Program-made: the position numbers and the translations under genes | Assembly (NCBI RefSeq): GCF_000298195.1 | Contig: NZ_BAHC01000069.1 | Coordinates: forward strand, 59,716-123,715 | DNA: 64,000 nt | Direction: 5' to 3' | From: Gordonia rhizosphera NBRC 16068 | GTDB taxonomy: Bacteria > Actinomycetota > Actinomycetes > Mycobacteriales > Mycobacteriaceae | Shown here: piece after piece, positions 32,851 to 41,231 of the stretch | How the letters are laid out: the number at the start of each line of letters is the position of its first letter | How positions within the stretch are numbered: position 1 is the first letter of the stretch | Notes under the pieces: model-generated | What the model was told of the DNA's origin: nothing | Seen by the model: the letters and a program-made list of their open reading frames with translations, nothing else | Database searches by the model: none

Positions 32851-33714
32851 GTGCAGCATCGCAACGACGAGGCCCACGATTCCACCGTCGCACCCGTCGC
32901 GGTGCGGCACGAGGGTCACAAGACCCTGATCAAGTGGCATCGGGCGCGCTGCCGTGCGGGTGATCCGGCGTTCACGGCGAGCCGCATCGTCGAGGGTATG
33001 CGGGCCGGGGCCAGCGTCGAGATCGACCTTCGCATCCATGCCGACCGCGGGTTCGCCGTGCTGCACGACCGCGACGTCGCCGACGCCACCACCGGCACCG
33101 GGCGGGTCGACGATCTGTCTGCCGCACAGGTCCGCTCCCTGTTCCTACGCGCGGAGGACGGGTCCCCACTGCGCGAGCGGGTGCTGCTGCTCGAGGATCT
33201 CGCCGACCTGCTGGGGACGATCCCGGTTCATCCGGATGCGTTGTTGCAGTTGGATTTCAAGGAGACGGCCGCCGCACTCGACGACACGGCCACAAGGAAC
33301 TTCGCCGACGCGGTGACACCGTTCGCCGCACACGCGATCCTGTCCTGCGGGGACGCCGAGGCGGTGGGGATGCTCACCGATGCGGTGCCCGGCATCCGCA
33401 TCGGCTACGACCCGTGCCATCGCGGGGCGGTTCGCCGGGTGCTGCTCACTCGGGCGTTCGACGGATTCGTCGAGCGCGCCGTGAGCGCGTCACCGCGCGC
33501 CGAGATGGTGTACCTGGAGATCCGGCTGATCCTCGAGGCCGACCGTCGCGGCTATGACATCGTCGGGGCCTTCCACGACCGCGGGCGCACCGTCGACGCG
33601 TACACGATCCGGGGCGTCACCGGCGAGCAGTTGCGGCAGGTCCGCAGGCTCATCGAGCTGCGCGTGGACCAGATCACCACCGACGACCCGGAAGGTCTGA
33701 TCGCCGCGCTGTAG
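32851..33714 (+). CDS. Glycerophosphodiester phosphodiesterase-like protein
   Basis: A protein of about 287 aa from a GTG at 32851. A TIM-barrel GDPD pattern is visible: GMRAGASVEIDLRIHADRGFAVLHDRDV near 49-76 (catalytic E-x-D and H-D) and QLDFKETAA near 130. The C-terminus ELRVDQITTDDPEGL is the usual GDPD end. It would cleave glycerophosphodiesters in the cytoplasm, as no signal peptide is seen. The first residues differ from the classic HRG motif: HEGHKTLIKWHRARCRAG, with HRA in place of HRG. The start is uncertain. Confidence 0.7.
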   Translation: MQHRNDEAHDSTVAPVAVRHEGHKTLIKWHRARCRAGDPAFTASRIVEGMRAGASVEIDLRIHADRGFAVLHDRDVADATTGTGRVDDLSAAQVRSLFLRAEDGSPLRERVLLLEDLADLLGTIPVHPDALLQLDFKETAAALDDTATRNFADAVTPFAAHAILSCGDAEAVGMLTDAVPGIRIGYDPCHRGAVRRVLLTRAFDGFVERAVSASPRAEMVYLEIRLILEADRRGYDIVGAFHDRGRTVDAYTIRGVTGEQLRQVRRLIELRVDQITTDDPEGLIAAL

Positions 33715-33728
33715 CGCTCGGGGCAACA

Positions 33729-34217
33729 CTAGACGTGCAACGACCACAGGGGCTCGATCGGAACATTGCGAACGATGAACCACGAGACGACGGCGACGAG
33801 CGCGATCATCGGCGCGTAGCGCAGGTGCTGCCAGCTACGTACACGTCGACCCCGCCACAGTCCGACGCTGTATGCCACGAAGGCGTAGACCAGCAGCGCG
33901 ATCGCCACCACTCCCAGCCCGTTGAAGTGCAGCGCGGCCGGGACATCACCGTGCAGCAGGGCGTAGATCATCCTCATCGACCCGCAACCGGGGCAGGTGA
34001 CACCGAACAACAGCTTGGTGGGGCAGGTCGGGAGGAACCCGCCGGGCGCTGTCGGGTCGCCGAGCCAGATCGCGGTACAACCCGCCGCGGCCACGGCAAC
34101 GATGACGCCCGGGCCGAGCAACCGATGGGACGAGAGGGCCGCCTGTTTCGTCAGAACGGCCCTCTCGAACCGGTCAGTACGTGTTCGTGGAGAGGGCAGC
34201 TGCGACGATGAGGACAT
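33729..34217 (-). CDS. DUF2752 membrane protein
   Basis: A 162-aa protein with three or four helices and the DUF2752 signature CPTKLLFGVTCPGCGSMRMIYALLHGD near 86-112, including the conserved CPxCGxxR. Function unknown; common near CD225/DUF4190 genes in actinobacteria, as here. The start at 34217 overlaps the neighbouring upstream gene by 44 bases. No better start was seen downstream. Confidence 0.75.
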   Translation of the reverse strand: MSSSSQLPSPRTRTDRFERAVLTKQAALSSHRLLGPGVIVAVAAAGCTAIWLGDPTAPGGFLPTCPTKLLFGVTCPGCGSMRMIYALLHGDVPAALHFNGLGVVAIALLVYAFVAYSVGLWRGRRVRSWQHLRYAPMIALVAVVSWFIVRNVPIEPLWSLHV

Positions 34218-34555
34218 AGAAGATCACGCTCACGATCGCCACCACGACGCCGGCCACAGCACCCCAGATCGACCACTTCTTCGCCTCGTCGGCGGCCTGC
34301 TGCGCACCCGCGAAGTCACCGGCCGCCCAGAGTTTGCTCACCGACGTCGCCTTGACGATCGCGACGATGCCGAGCGGCAGACAGCACAGCACCGTGCACA
34401 GGATCGCCCAGACGAGGTTGTTGTCCGGCGCGGGCCCCGGGTGCGCCGTAACCGTACTGCTGCCCATACGGCTGCTGCTGACCGTACGGCTGCTGCTGAC
34501 CGTACGGCTGCTGCTGACCGGATGGATCTTGGCCCGGATCATAGGGATTGCTCAT
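34174..34555 (-). pseudogene. CD225/DUF4190 (dispanin-like) membrane protein, frameshifted
   Basis: The N-terminal part (MSNPYDPGQDPSG, then three QQQPYG repeats, YGYGAPG) is in one frame from the ATG at 34555 with GGAGG upstream. The conserved part (PAPDNNLVWAILCTVLCCLP, two helices, end at 34174) is in the next. Removing one G from the G4 run at 34435-34438 joins both into a normal protein of about 127 aa. A real frameshift, phase variation at the homopolymer, or a sequencing error are all possible. Confidence 0.75.
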
Positions 34556-34812
34556 CGATTCCTCCCGAGTCGTTGACGGGAGGAGCTTATCCGGATATTC
34601 GCGTCTCGGCGCCTCACCCACGTCGGGCGTCCACCGTTCGGGCTACGCCGGGCGACGCCCCAGTCACACACCACTGCTGGTCGTCGAGCGGGCCGTGGCG
34701 ACGTCACCGACGATCACCTGTCCAAGGTGCGCAGGCTCATCGAAACACGCCTCGACAGATCACGACGTGGATGACCCCGGCTGCAGTCGAGCAGCGTGTC
34801 TATCCTGGCGAT

Positions 34813-35412
34813 GTGGCGAGCAGATCAGTGGAGACCGAGCGACGCGGACGCGGCGAGGCCCGGGAGCGGGTACTCGATGCGGCCTTGGAACTGTTCTCCG
34901 GCCACGGCGTCAGCGGCACATCTTTTCAGATGATCGCCGACGCTCTCGGCGTCACGAAGGCCGCGGTGTACCACCAATTCCAGTCCAAGAATGACCTTGT
35001 CATCGCGGTGACCGAACGTGAGCTGGGAATCCTCGAAGAGCGCCTGCGTGCCGTCGAAGCAGCCGCCGGCGACGACACGGCACTCGCCCGTGCCGCGTTG
35101 TTGGATCAGGTCATCGATCTCGCGGTTGCCGACCGTGGCCTGGTCGGCACGTTGCAGTTCGACCCGGTGATTGTGGGAGTTCTCGCTGATCACCAACCAT
35201 TCGCGGACTACGTCACCCGCTTGTTCGGCGCCCTGCTGGGCGAGGGCACCGATGAGAACCTGGTCGCCGGGGCCATGCTGTCGGGCGCCATCGCGGTTGG
35301 CGTGATGCATCCATCGGTTGCCCACCTCGACAGCGCGGATCTACGTGATCACATTCAGAAGATCCTGCGCCGGATCATCTTTGAGGGTGTCGATACGGCC
35401 CCGACGAACTGA
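34813..35412 (+). CDS. TetR-family transcriptional regulator
   Basis: A protein of about 199 aa. The HTH lies at residues ~15-60 (RVLDAALELFSGHGVSGTSFQMIADALGVTKAAVYHQF, typical TetR), then a helical effector domain. GTG at 34813 is the chosen start; ATG 34771 would add 14 residues. Between its stop and the membrane operon lies a 26-bp palindrome with the sequence type of TetR operators. It probably regulates that operon, though the palindrome lies downstream of its own promoter. Confidence 0.8.
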   Translation: MASRSVETERRGRGEARERVLDAALELFSGHGVSGTSFQMIADALGVTKAAVYHQFQSKNDLVIAVTERELGILEERLRAVEAAAGDDTALARAALLDQVIDLAVADRGLVGTLQFDPVIVGVLADHQPFADYVTRLFGALLGEGTDENLVAGAMLSGAIAVGVMHPSVAHLDSADLRDHIQKILRRIIFEGVDTAPTN

Positions 35413-35439
35413 CCCGCGTTCACCTCGCGGCCGTTGACC

Positions 35440-35465
35440 TTAGGATAGACGATCGTCTAGCCTAA
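35440..35465. promoter_or_regulatory. 26-bp palindromic operator before the membrane operon
   Basis: TTAGG-x-TAGACGATCGTCTA-x-CCTAA; 12 of 13 base pairs match across the dyad. It lies 14 bases before the GTG at 35480. TetR-type size and spacing, most likely bound by the product of the preceding gene. Confidence 0.7.
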
Positions 35466-35479
35466 GCGGGGGTGCGGCC

Positions 35480-36274
35480 GTGAGCTCACGGTCGGAGCGA
35501 TCGGAGGCAGGGTCGGTGGCCGAATCGACTGAATCGCGCAACAGCGTTCGCACCCAACAGCTGTGTCTCTGGAGCGTTCCGGTCACCGGAGTCATTCTCC
35601 TCGTCGCATTTGCGATGTTCCCGGGCTTCTTTCCGCCGATGTCGCCCGACGAGTCCGCCACACAGGTGGCGAACTTCTACCGCGACAACACCTCACGCAT
35701 CCAGTTCAGCATGGTGGTGTTCAATCTCTTCAATGTCATGCTGGTGCCGTTCTACGCCGTCGTCGTCACGCAGATCCGGCGTATGGCCACACCCAGCCAG
35801 GTTCTCGGATTCTGCTATCTGACCGCAGTTGTCTCCGGCGCAACACTTTTCGCACTCGCCGACATCTTCTGGCTCGTCGCGGCGTTCCGGCCGGAGCGCA
35901 ACCCCGAACTCGTCCAGCTCCTCAACGACCTCGCATGGATCGTGCTCGTCGCACCGGTCGGCATGATGGTGGTACAGGGCCTGGTCCTGGCGCTCGCGGT
36001 GTACCTCGACGATCGCGCGAATCCCGTCCTCCCGCGCTGGGTGTGCCCGTTCAATCTCGTCGCGGCGGCGCTCTGGGCGCCGGCCGCCGGTGCCGCGGTG
36101 GCCCGTACCGGGCCGTTCGCCTGGGACGGGTTCTTCTCGTTCTGGCTGCATTGGACAGTCCTCGCGGTGTACGTGATCACCATGCTCGTCGTGCTGACCA
36201 CGGCAGTCCGCCGGCAGTCGGCTTCGGCCCCGCTCGTCGACGACATGGCGTCGAATATGGAAAACGCGGTATGA
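35480..36274 (+). CDS. Predicted 6-TM membrane protein, first of an oxidase-like operon
   Basis: A 264-aa protein with about 20 charged/polar N-terminal residues, then hydrophobic segments such as VTGVILLVAFAMFPGFFPPM, MVVFNLFNVMLVPFYAVVVTQI, VVSGATLFALADIFWLVAAF, LVAPVGMMVVQGLVLALAVYL and FWLHWTVLAVYVITMLVVLTT. It shares layout and motifs with the next gene (AFRPxRxPEL, GPFAWxG), so the two are paralogues. GTG start; its stop overlaps the next ATG. No recognised family. Probably an integral subunit or partner of the COX3/COX4-like pair. Confidence 0.7.
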   Translation: MSSRSERSEAGSVAESTESRNSVRTQQLCLWSVPVTGVILLVAFAMFPGFFPPMSPDESATQVANFYRDNTSRIQFSMVVFNLFNVMLVPFYAVVVTQIRRMATPSQVLGFCYLTAVVSGATLFALADIFWLVAAFRPERNPELVQLLNDLAWIVLVAPVGMMVVQGLVLALAVYLDDRANPVLPRWVCPFNLVAAALWAPAAGAAVARTGPFAWDGFFSFWLHWTVLAVYVITMLVVLTTAVRRQSASAPLVDDMASNMENAV

Positions 36275-37077
36275 GCGGCGTATCTGCCGTGGCCACATCG
36301 ACCACACGTCGCCCAAGTCCAAGGGCGCGCAGCAGCAAGTTCGATCTCTGGTTCACCTTTTGGACGATCCCTATCTTCTATGGTGCGCAAGGACTCATTT
36401 ATGTAGTCCTCACCCGCCTGATGCCTCCCAGACGCCCGGACGTCGGCCCGGACCAGGTTGCCGAATTCTTCTCCGACCACTCACTGGGCATCAAGGTCGG
36501 CTTCGGCGCCCTGATGGTCATCTCCGGGTTCGTGGGCACCGCCAACGGGCTCATCGCGTTCCAGATCCGCCGGATGTCGGTGAGTCCGGCGTTCAGCTAC
36601 GCATTCATCGGTGCACTGGCAGTGGGTGCAACCCCCGGCTTCCTCATCGGTGGATTCGCCTTCCTGGTAGCGGTTTTCCGCCCACACCGCTCACCGGACA
36701 CCCTGATGATGCTCTACGACTTGGCCTTCCTCTCATTCATCGGTTCACTCGGGTGCTTCGCAGCGGCCTGGACAGTCCTCGGCGTCGCAATCCTGCTGGA
36801 CCGCAACGAGATCCTGCCGAAGTGGTTCGGCTACGCCACGATCTGGCAGATCATCACCGAGTTCATCGCCGCGTTGGTCTTCTTGTTCGAGGCCGGGCCC
36901 TTCGCCTGGAACGGCGCGGTGACCTTCTACATCAACACCGCCGTCTACCTCTTCTGGCAGGTGTGCCAGTTCTACGTCCTGTTCAAGGTCGTGCAGGCAT
37001 TTCAGGGACACCGCAGTCCGATGTCGACGAACCGTGGTGGTGCTCCCGCACCCATCGGCATGGAGCGCAGAACATGA
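36271..37077 (+). CDS. Predicted 6-TM membrane protein, paralogue of the preceding gene
   Basis: A 268-aa protein. Shared features with its neighbour include FPPM/MPPRRP after the first helix, VAVFRPHRSPDTL near 130, and EAGPFAWNGAVTFYINTAVY near 205. The ATG starts in an ATGA overlap, and its end overlaps the COX3-like ATG the same way. It follows the same regulator and palindrome. Function unknown; the tandem duplication suggests a heteromeric membrane complex. Confidence 0.7.
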   Translation: MSGVSAVATSTTRRPSPRARSSKFDLWFTFWTIPIFYGAQGLIYVVLTRLMPPRRPDVGPDQVAEFFSDHSLGIKVGFGALMVISGFVGTANGLIAFQIRRMSVSPAFSYAFIGALAVGATPGFLIGGFAFLVAVFRPHRSPDTLMMLYDLAFLSFIGSLGCFAAAWTVLGVAILLDRNEILPKWFGYATIWQIITEFIAALVFLFEAGPFAWNGAVTFYINTAVYLFWQVCQFYVLFKVVQAFQGHRSPMSTNRGGAPAPIGMERRT

Positions 37078-37700
37078 GCGGAGTGGACCACGTTGAGCCG
37101 GAAGCGGCGGGTGGTGCCGCGACAGGAACGTCCGAACCCACCCCCACTCGTACAAGCCATCTGCCGGGCACCGGGGCCATGTGGTTCTTCGTGCTGGGCG
37201 ACATGGTCATCTTCGGCCTGTATTTCATCGCCTATCTCGCGTTCCGTGCGCGCGACGTGCACATGTACCGCGAGTCTCAGCTCCATCTCGACCAGAACAT
37301 CGGATTCGTCAACACACTCGTCCTGCTGATCAGCTCATGGCTGATGGCCCAAGCGGTACTCGCAGCCCGATCCGGCGACCTCGGTCCGAGCCTTCGACGC
37401 ATCTACGGGGCGGCCGGATGCGGGATCCTGTTCATTCTTCTCAAACTCGGCGAATGGTGGTCCGAGATACAAGCCGGGTACACGGTGAAGACCGACGACT
37501 TCTTCGGTTTCTACTACATGCTCACCGGCGTCCACCTGTTGCACGTCGTCATCGGGCTGATCACTTTGGGAGCCGTGGCGTTCCGATTACGCACCCGATC
37601 TCGGTCATCCGCGAAAGTGGTCGAGCAAGGCGCCACCTACTGGCACATGGTCGACTTCCTGTGGGTGTTGATCTTCGCGATGGTCTATCTGGTCCGATGA
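37074..37700 (+). CDS. Cytochrome c oxidase subunit III-like (NorE-like) protein
   Basis: A 208-aa heme-copper-oxidase subunit III family protein. MWFFVLGDMVIFGLYFIAYL near 36-55, then WLMAQAVLAARSGD, YMLTGVHLLHVVIGLITLG near 158-176 and YWHMVDFLWVLIFAMVYLV near 189-207 give five helices, the NorE length. No subunit I gene is near. ATGA overlaps bind it to both neighbours. Confidence 0.8.
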   Translation: MSGVDHVEPEAAGGAATGTSEPTPTRTSHLPGTGAMWFFVLGDMVIFGLYFIAYLAFRARDVHMYRESQLHLDQNIGFVNTLVLLISSWLMAQAVLAARSGDLGPSLRRIYGAAGCGILFILLKLGEWWSEIQAGYTVKTDDFFGFYYMLTGVHLLHVVIGLITLGAVAFRLRTRSRSSAKVVEQGATYWHMVDFLWVLIFAMVYLVR

Positions 37701-37963
37701 TCCGACTCGACGAATCCCACCGTCTCACTGTGACGCTCGGCGTGCTGTGTTCCATCACCGTGCTCAGCTGGTGGCTGGGTCATGAGACAGGCGGACATTC
37801 CACCGCGATCGGTCTCGCGGTGCTCGCCATGGCATTTGTGAAGGTCTGGCTCATCCTTCGTGATTTCATGGAGGTTCGCTCCGCGCCGCGCTGGCTGACG
37901 CTGGTCACGGGTGGCTGGCTGATCATCGTGGCCGCGACCAGTGTCACCCTGTTCCTGAACTGA
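37697..37963 (+). CDS. Prokaryotic cytochrome c oxidase subunit IV-like (NorF-like) protein
   Basis: An 88-aa protein with three helices: VTLGVLCSITVLSWWLGHE, STAIGLAVLAMAFVKVWLILRDFMEV and LTLVTGGWLIIVAATSVTLFL. This matches the caa3_CtaG/COX4_pro family. It ends the four-gene operon with an ATGA overlap. NorEF-type pairs assist heme-copper enzymes elsewhere in the genome; that role is inferred here. Confidence 0.75.
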   Translation: MIRLDESHRLTVTLGVLCSITVLSWWLGHETGGHSTAIGLAVLAMAFVKVWLILRDFMEVRSAPRWLTLVTGGWLIIVAATSVTLFLN

Positions 37964-37981
37964 CCGACGGGGGCCGGGGCC

Positions 37982-38008
37982 GGATCGCGAGGACGATTCC
38001 CGATCCGT
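37982..38008. terminator. Weak hairpin between convergent genes
   Basis: 7-bp stem (CGGATCG 37982-37988, CGATCCG 38002-38008) with a 13-base loop, 18 bases after the COX4-like stop. Its short stem and lack of U-tract make it only a possible terminator. No gene is seen in the rest of the 172-bp gap to purL. Confidence 0.35.
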
Positions 38009-38135
38009 CGTCGCATCGGCACGTCGTGACCATGGGTGGACGGGGCTACCGCGCAGCGTGGCGTAGCCGTGCATGTCATAGGACCAGACGAGGGCGTCGA
38101 GTTGCTCGGCGCCGAAGCCCCCGGCCGGGGGTACA

Positions 38136-40421
38136 TCAGCGGAACAGGTTCGGCAGAGTCCCCTCATGTACCACGCGAAGCTCGTCGAGCGTGATCTCGA
38201 ACTGATCCTGCACCGACACCGCGTCGCTACCCTGGTCAACCACGCCGATCCGGGTCCACGGCATACCGCGGGCGTCGAGCATCGAGACGAACCGGGACTC
38301 CTCGGTACGCGGCACGGCGACCAACGCTCGGCCGGTCGACTCGGAGAACAGCCACACGAACGGATCCGCGTCCTCGGGAAGCAGGATGCGACAACCGGTT
38401 TCGCCGGCGAGCGCGGACTCGACGACGGCCTGCAGCAGCCCGCCTTCGGACAGGTCGTGGGCCGCCGACACCAGTCCGTCGCGGGATGCCGCGACCATGA
38501 TGTCGGCGAGCAGCCGCTCGTGATCGAGGTCCACCTGCGGCGCCACCCCGCCGAGGTGATCGTGGGCGACCTGCGCCCAGATGGAACCGTCGAACTCGTC
38601 ACGGGTCTCACCGAGCAGGATCAGCGTCTCGCCCGGTTCGGTGCCGAGACCGGTCGGGATACGCCGGTGCACGTCGTCGATGACGCCGAGCACGCCGACG
38701 ACGGGCGTCGGCAGGATCGCCGTCGAACCGGTCTGGTTGTAGAAGCTGACGTTGCCGCCGGTCACGGGGATGCCGAGCTTGGCGCATCCGTCGGCGAGAC
38801 CTCGCACGGCCTGCTGGAACTGCCACATCACCGCGGGGTCCTCGGGTGAGCCGAAGTTGAGGCAGTTGGTGACGGCCTTGGGCTGCGCACCCGATACGGC
38901 GACGTTGCGGTAGGCCTCGGCAAGCGCGAGCTGCGCACCGCGGTACGGGTCGAGGAACGTGTAGCGCCCGGACGCATCGGTGGCCAGAGCGATACCGCGC
39001 CCGGAGCTCTCGTCGATACGGACCATGCCGGAATCGGCGTACTCCGCGAGCACCGTGTTGCCACGGACGTAGCGGTCGTACTGCTCGGTGATGAACTTGC
39101 GGCTGCACAACGCCGGGGAACCGAGCATCGCCACCGCCGTCTTGCGCAGTTTGTCCGGGGTGTCGGGCCGGGCCAGCGGCTCGGTGGTCGACTCGATGAC
39201 GCGGTCCTGCCAGTCCGGCCGCTCGAGCGGACGGTGGTAGACGGGTCCCTCGAGGGCGACGGTCCGCGGCGGGACGTCGACGACGGTCTCGCCGTGCCAG
39301 GTGATGACGAGATGATCGCCATCGGTGACCTCGCCGATGTCGGTGGCGAGCACATCCCACTTGCGGCAGACGGCCATGAAGGCGTCGACGTTCTCGGGGG
39401 TGACGACGGCGCACATACGTTCCTGCGACTCGCTGGAGAGCACTTCGGCCGGCGTCATGCCCTCGGCGCGCATCGGCACCTTCTCCAGGTCGATGTGCAT
39501 GCCACCGTCACCGGCCGCTGCCAGTTCCGACGTCGCGCACGACAACCCGGCACCACCCAGATCCTGGATCCCGACGACGAGCCCCGCGTGATAGAGCTCG
39601 AGGCAGCACTCGATGAGCACCTTCTCGGTGAAGGGGTCCCCGACTTGCACGCTGGGCAGCTTCTTGCGGTTGGGGCCCGAGTCATCGCTGTCGTCGAAGG
39701 TCTCCGAGGCCAGCACCGACACGCCGCCGATGCCGTCGAGTCCGGTGCGGGCACCGAACAGGATGATCCGGTTCCCGGTGCCCGACGCGAACGCGAGGTG
39801 CAGGTCCTCGGTGCGCAGCACACCCGCACACAGCGCGTTGACGAGGGGGTTACCCGCATAGCTGGGGTCGAAGACGGTCTCGCCGCCGACGTTGGGCAGG
39901 CCCAGCGAGTTGCCGTAGCCGCCGACACCGCGGACCACGCCGTCGAGGACGCGGCGGGTGTCGGGCGCGTCGGCGGGCCCGAATCGCAGCTGATCCATCA
40001 CCGCGATCGGTCGGGCGCCCATCGCCATGATGTCGCGAACGATGCCGCCGACACCGGTGGCCGCGCCCTGGTAGGGCTCCACGTAGCTGGGGTGGTTGTG
40101 CGACTCGACCTTGAAGGTCACCGCCCACCCGTCGCCGACGTCGACGACACCGGCGTTCTCGCCGATGCCCGCGAGCATCCCGGCGCGCATCTCGTCGGTG
40201 GTGGTCTCACCGAAATAGCGCAGGTGCACCTTCGACGACTTGTAGCTGCAGTGTTCCGACCACATCACCGAGTACATGGCCAGCTCGGCGTCGGTGGGGC
40301 GACGACCGAGGATCTCTCGGATCCGGGCGTACTCGTCGTCCTTGAGACCGAGCTCCCGGAAGGGTTGCGGTTGGTCGGGGCTGCCGGCAGCGGCTGACAC
40401 GGTATCCACCTGCGCACTCAC
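38136..40421 (-). CDS. purL: Phosphoribosylformylglycinamidine synthase subunit II
   Basis: A 761-aa small-type PurL: ATP + FGAR + glutamine (via PurQ/PurS) to FGAM, step 4 of purine synthesis. The motifs are [17 protein letters not shown] near 51-67, [24 protein letters not shown] near 102-125, and [16 protein letters not shown]. Length and order fit the Bacillus/actinobacterial type. GTG start. purQ and purS are not in the window. Housekeeping gene. Confidence 0.95.
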   Translation of the reverse strand: MSAQVDTVSAAAGSPDQPQPFRELGLKDDEYARIREILGRRPTDAELAMYSVMWSEHCSYKSSKVHLRYFGETTTDEMRAGMLAGIGENAGVVDVGDGWAVTFKVESHNHPSYVEPYQGAATGVGGIVRDIMAMGARPIAVMDQLRFGPADAPDTRRVLDGVVRGVGGYGNSLGLPNVGGETVFDPSYAGNPLVNALCAGVLRTEDLHLAFASGTGNRIILFGARTGLDGIGGVSVLASETFDDSDDSGPNRKKLPSVQVGDPFTEKVLIECCLELYHAGLVVGIQDLGGAGLSCATSELAAAGDGGMHIDLEKVPMRAEGMTPAEVLSSESQERMCAVVTPENVDAFMAVCRKWDVLATDIGEVTDGDHLVITWHGETVVDVPPRTVALEGPVYHRPLERPDWQDRVIESTTEPLARPDTPDKLRKTAVAMLGSPALCSRKFITEQYDRYVRGNTVLAEYADSGMVRIDESSGRGIALATDASGRYTFLDPYRGAQLALAEAYRNVAVSGAQPKAVTNCLNFGSPEDPAVMWQFQQAVRGLADGCAKLGIPVTGGNVSFYNQTGSTAILPTPVVGVLGVIDDVHRRIPTGLGTEPGETLILLGETRDEFDGSIWAQVAHDHLGGVAPQVDLDHERLLADIMVAASRDGLVSAAHDLSEGGLLQAVVESALAGETGCRILLPEDADPFVWLFSESTGRALVAVPRTEESRFVSMLDARGMPWTRIGVVDQGSDAVSVQDQFEITLDELRVVHEGTLPNLFR

Positions 40422-40454
40422 TCGTGACAGTGTAGGTGAGAGATCGTCGCGCGG

Positions 40455-41216
40455 TTATTCGTGTGTCGATGTCACCGCGATGACTGCATCACGGAGCTCG
40501 GGCCGGCAGATCACCAGGTCCGGCAGGTAGGTGTCGTCGCGGTTGTAGACGAGGTCCGACCCGTTGGTCCGGCCACACCACAAACCTTTGCCCTGCGCGA
40601 CCGCCACGGGGGCCGCCGAGTCCCATTCGTACTGGCCACCGGCGTGGACGTAGGCGGCGGCCTCACCGCGCACCACCGCCATCGCCTTGGCACCGGCAGA
40701 CCCCATCTGCAGCACCTCGCCGCCGATCGCGTCGGCCACCGCCTGCGAGAAGGCCGGTGGCCGTGACGCGCTGACGACGACGCGTGGTCGGTCGCCCGCC
40801 GGCGTGGCGGCGAGACCCTCGGTGGGTGCAACCGGGTCGGGGTCGTCGAGGTAGGTGACACCGAGCGCGGGCAGGGCGACCGCGCCGGCGATCAGCCCGT
40901 CGGTGGCCGACCACAACGCCACGTGCACGGCCCAGTCGGTGTGGCCGCCGGTGCCGTATTCGCGGGTGCCGTCGACGGGGTCGACGATCCACACCCGAGG
41001 TGCGGTTAGACGGGACTTGTCATCGGCGGACTCCTCGGAGAGGACCGCGTCGTCGGGCCGTTCGGCGGCCAGGCGTGCGAGCAGCAACTCGTTGGACCGC
41101 AGGTCGCCGGCCTTGCCGAGCTCCTTGCCGGAGAGCCCGCTGGTCGCGCGGATGTCCATCAGTAGTTCGCCCGCCGCGGTGGCCAGATCTCCGGCGAGGA
41201 CGCGATCAGCCGACAT
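40455..41216 (-). CDS. cysQ: 3'(2'),5'-bisphosphate nucleotidase
   Basis: A 253-aa IMPase-fold phosphatase that removes PAP formed by sulfate activation and sulfotransfer. VLSEESADD (~60-68) and VWIVDPVDGTREY (~75-87) are the first metal motifs; YEWDSAAPVAVAQGKG near 200-215 is the second. The ATG at 41216 has AGGAG 7 bases upstream. It is followed upstream by cysNC and cysD, so all three form one sulfur operon. Actinobacterial CysQ is often a bifunctional PAP/inositol phosphatase. Confidence 0.88.
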   Translation of the reverse strand: MSADRVLAGDLATAAGELLMDIRATSGLSGKELGKAGDLRSNELLLARLAAERPDDAVLSEESADDKSRLTAPRVWIVDPVDGTREYGTGGHTDWAVHVALWSATDGLIAGAVALPALGVTYLDDPDPVAPTEGLAATPAGDRPRVVVSASRPPAFSQAVADAIGGEVLQMGSAGAKAMAVVRGEAAAYVHAGGQYEWDSAAPVAVAQGKGLWCGRTNGSDLVYNRDDTYLPDLVICRPELRDAVIAVTSTHE

Positions 41217-41231
41217 GTGCACTCCTTGCTG

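Noticed and set aside
34462..34520. Short tandem repeats as a possible CRISPR or mobile repeat
   Set aside because: They are 18-bp in-frame repeats encoding QQQPYG in the CD225/DUF4190 gene, with no spacers.
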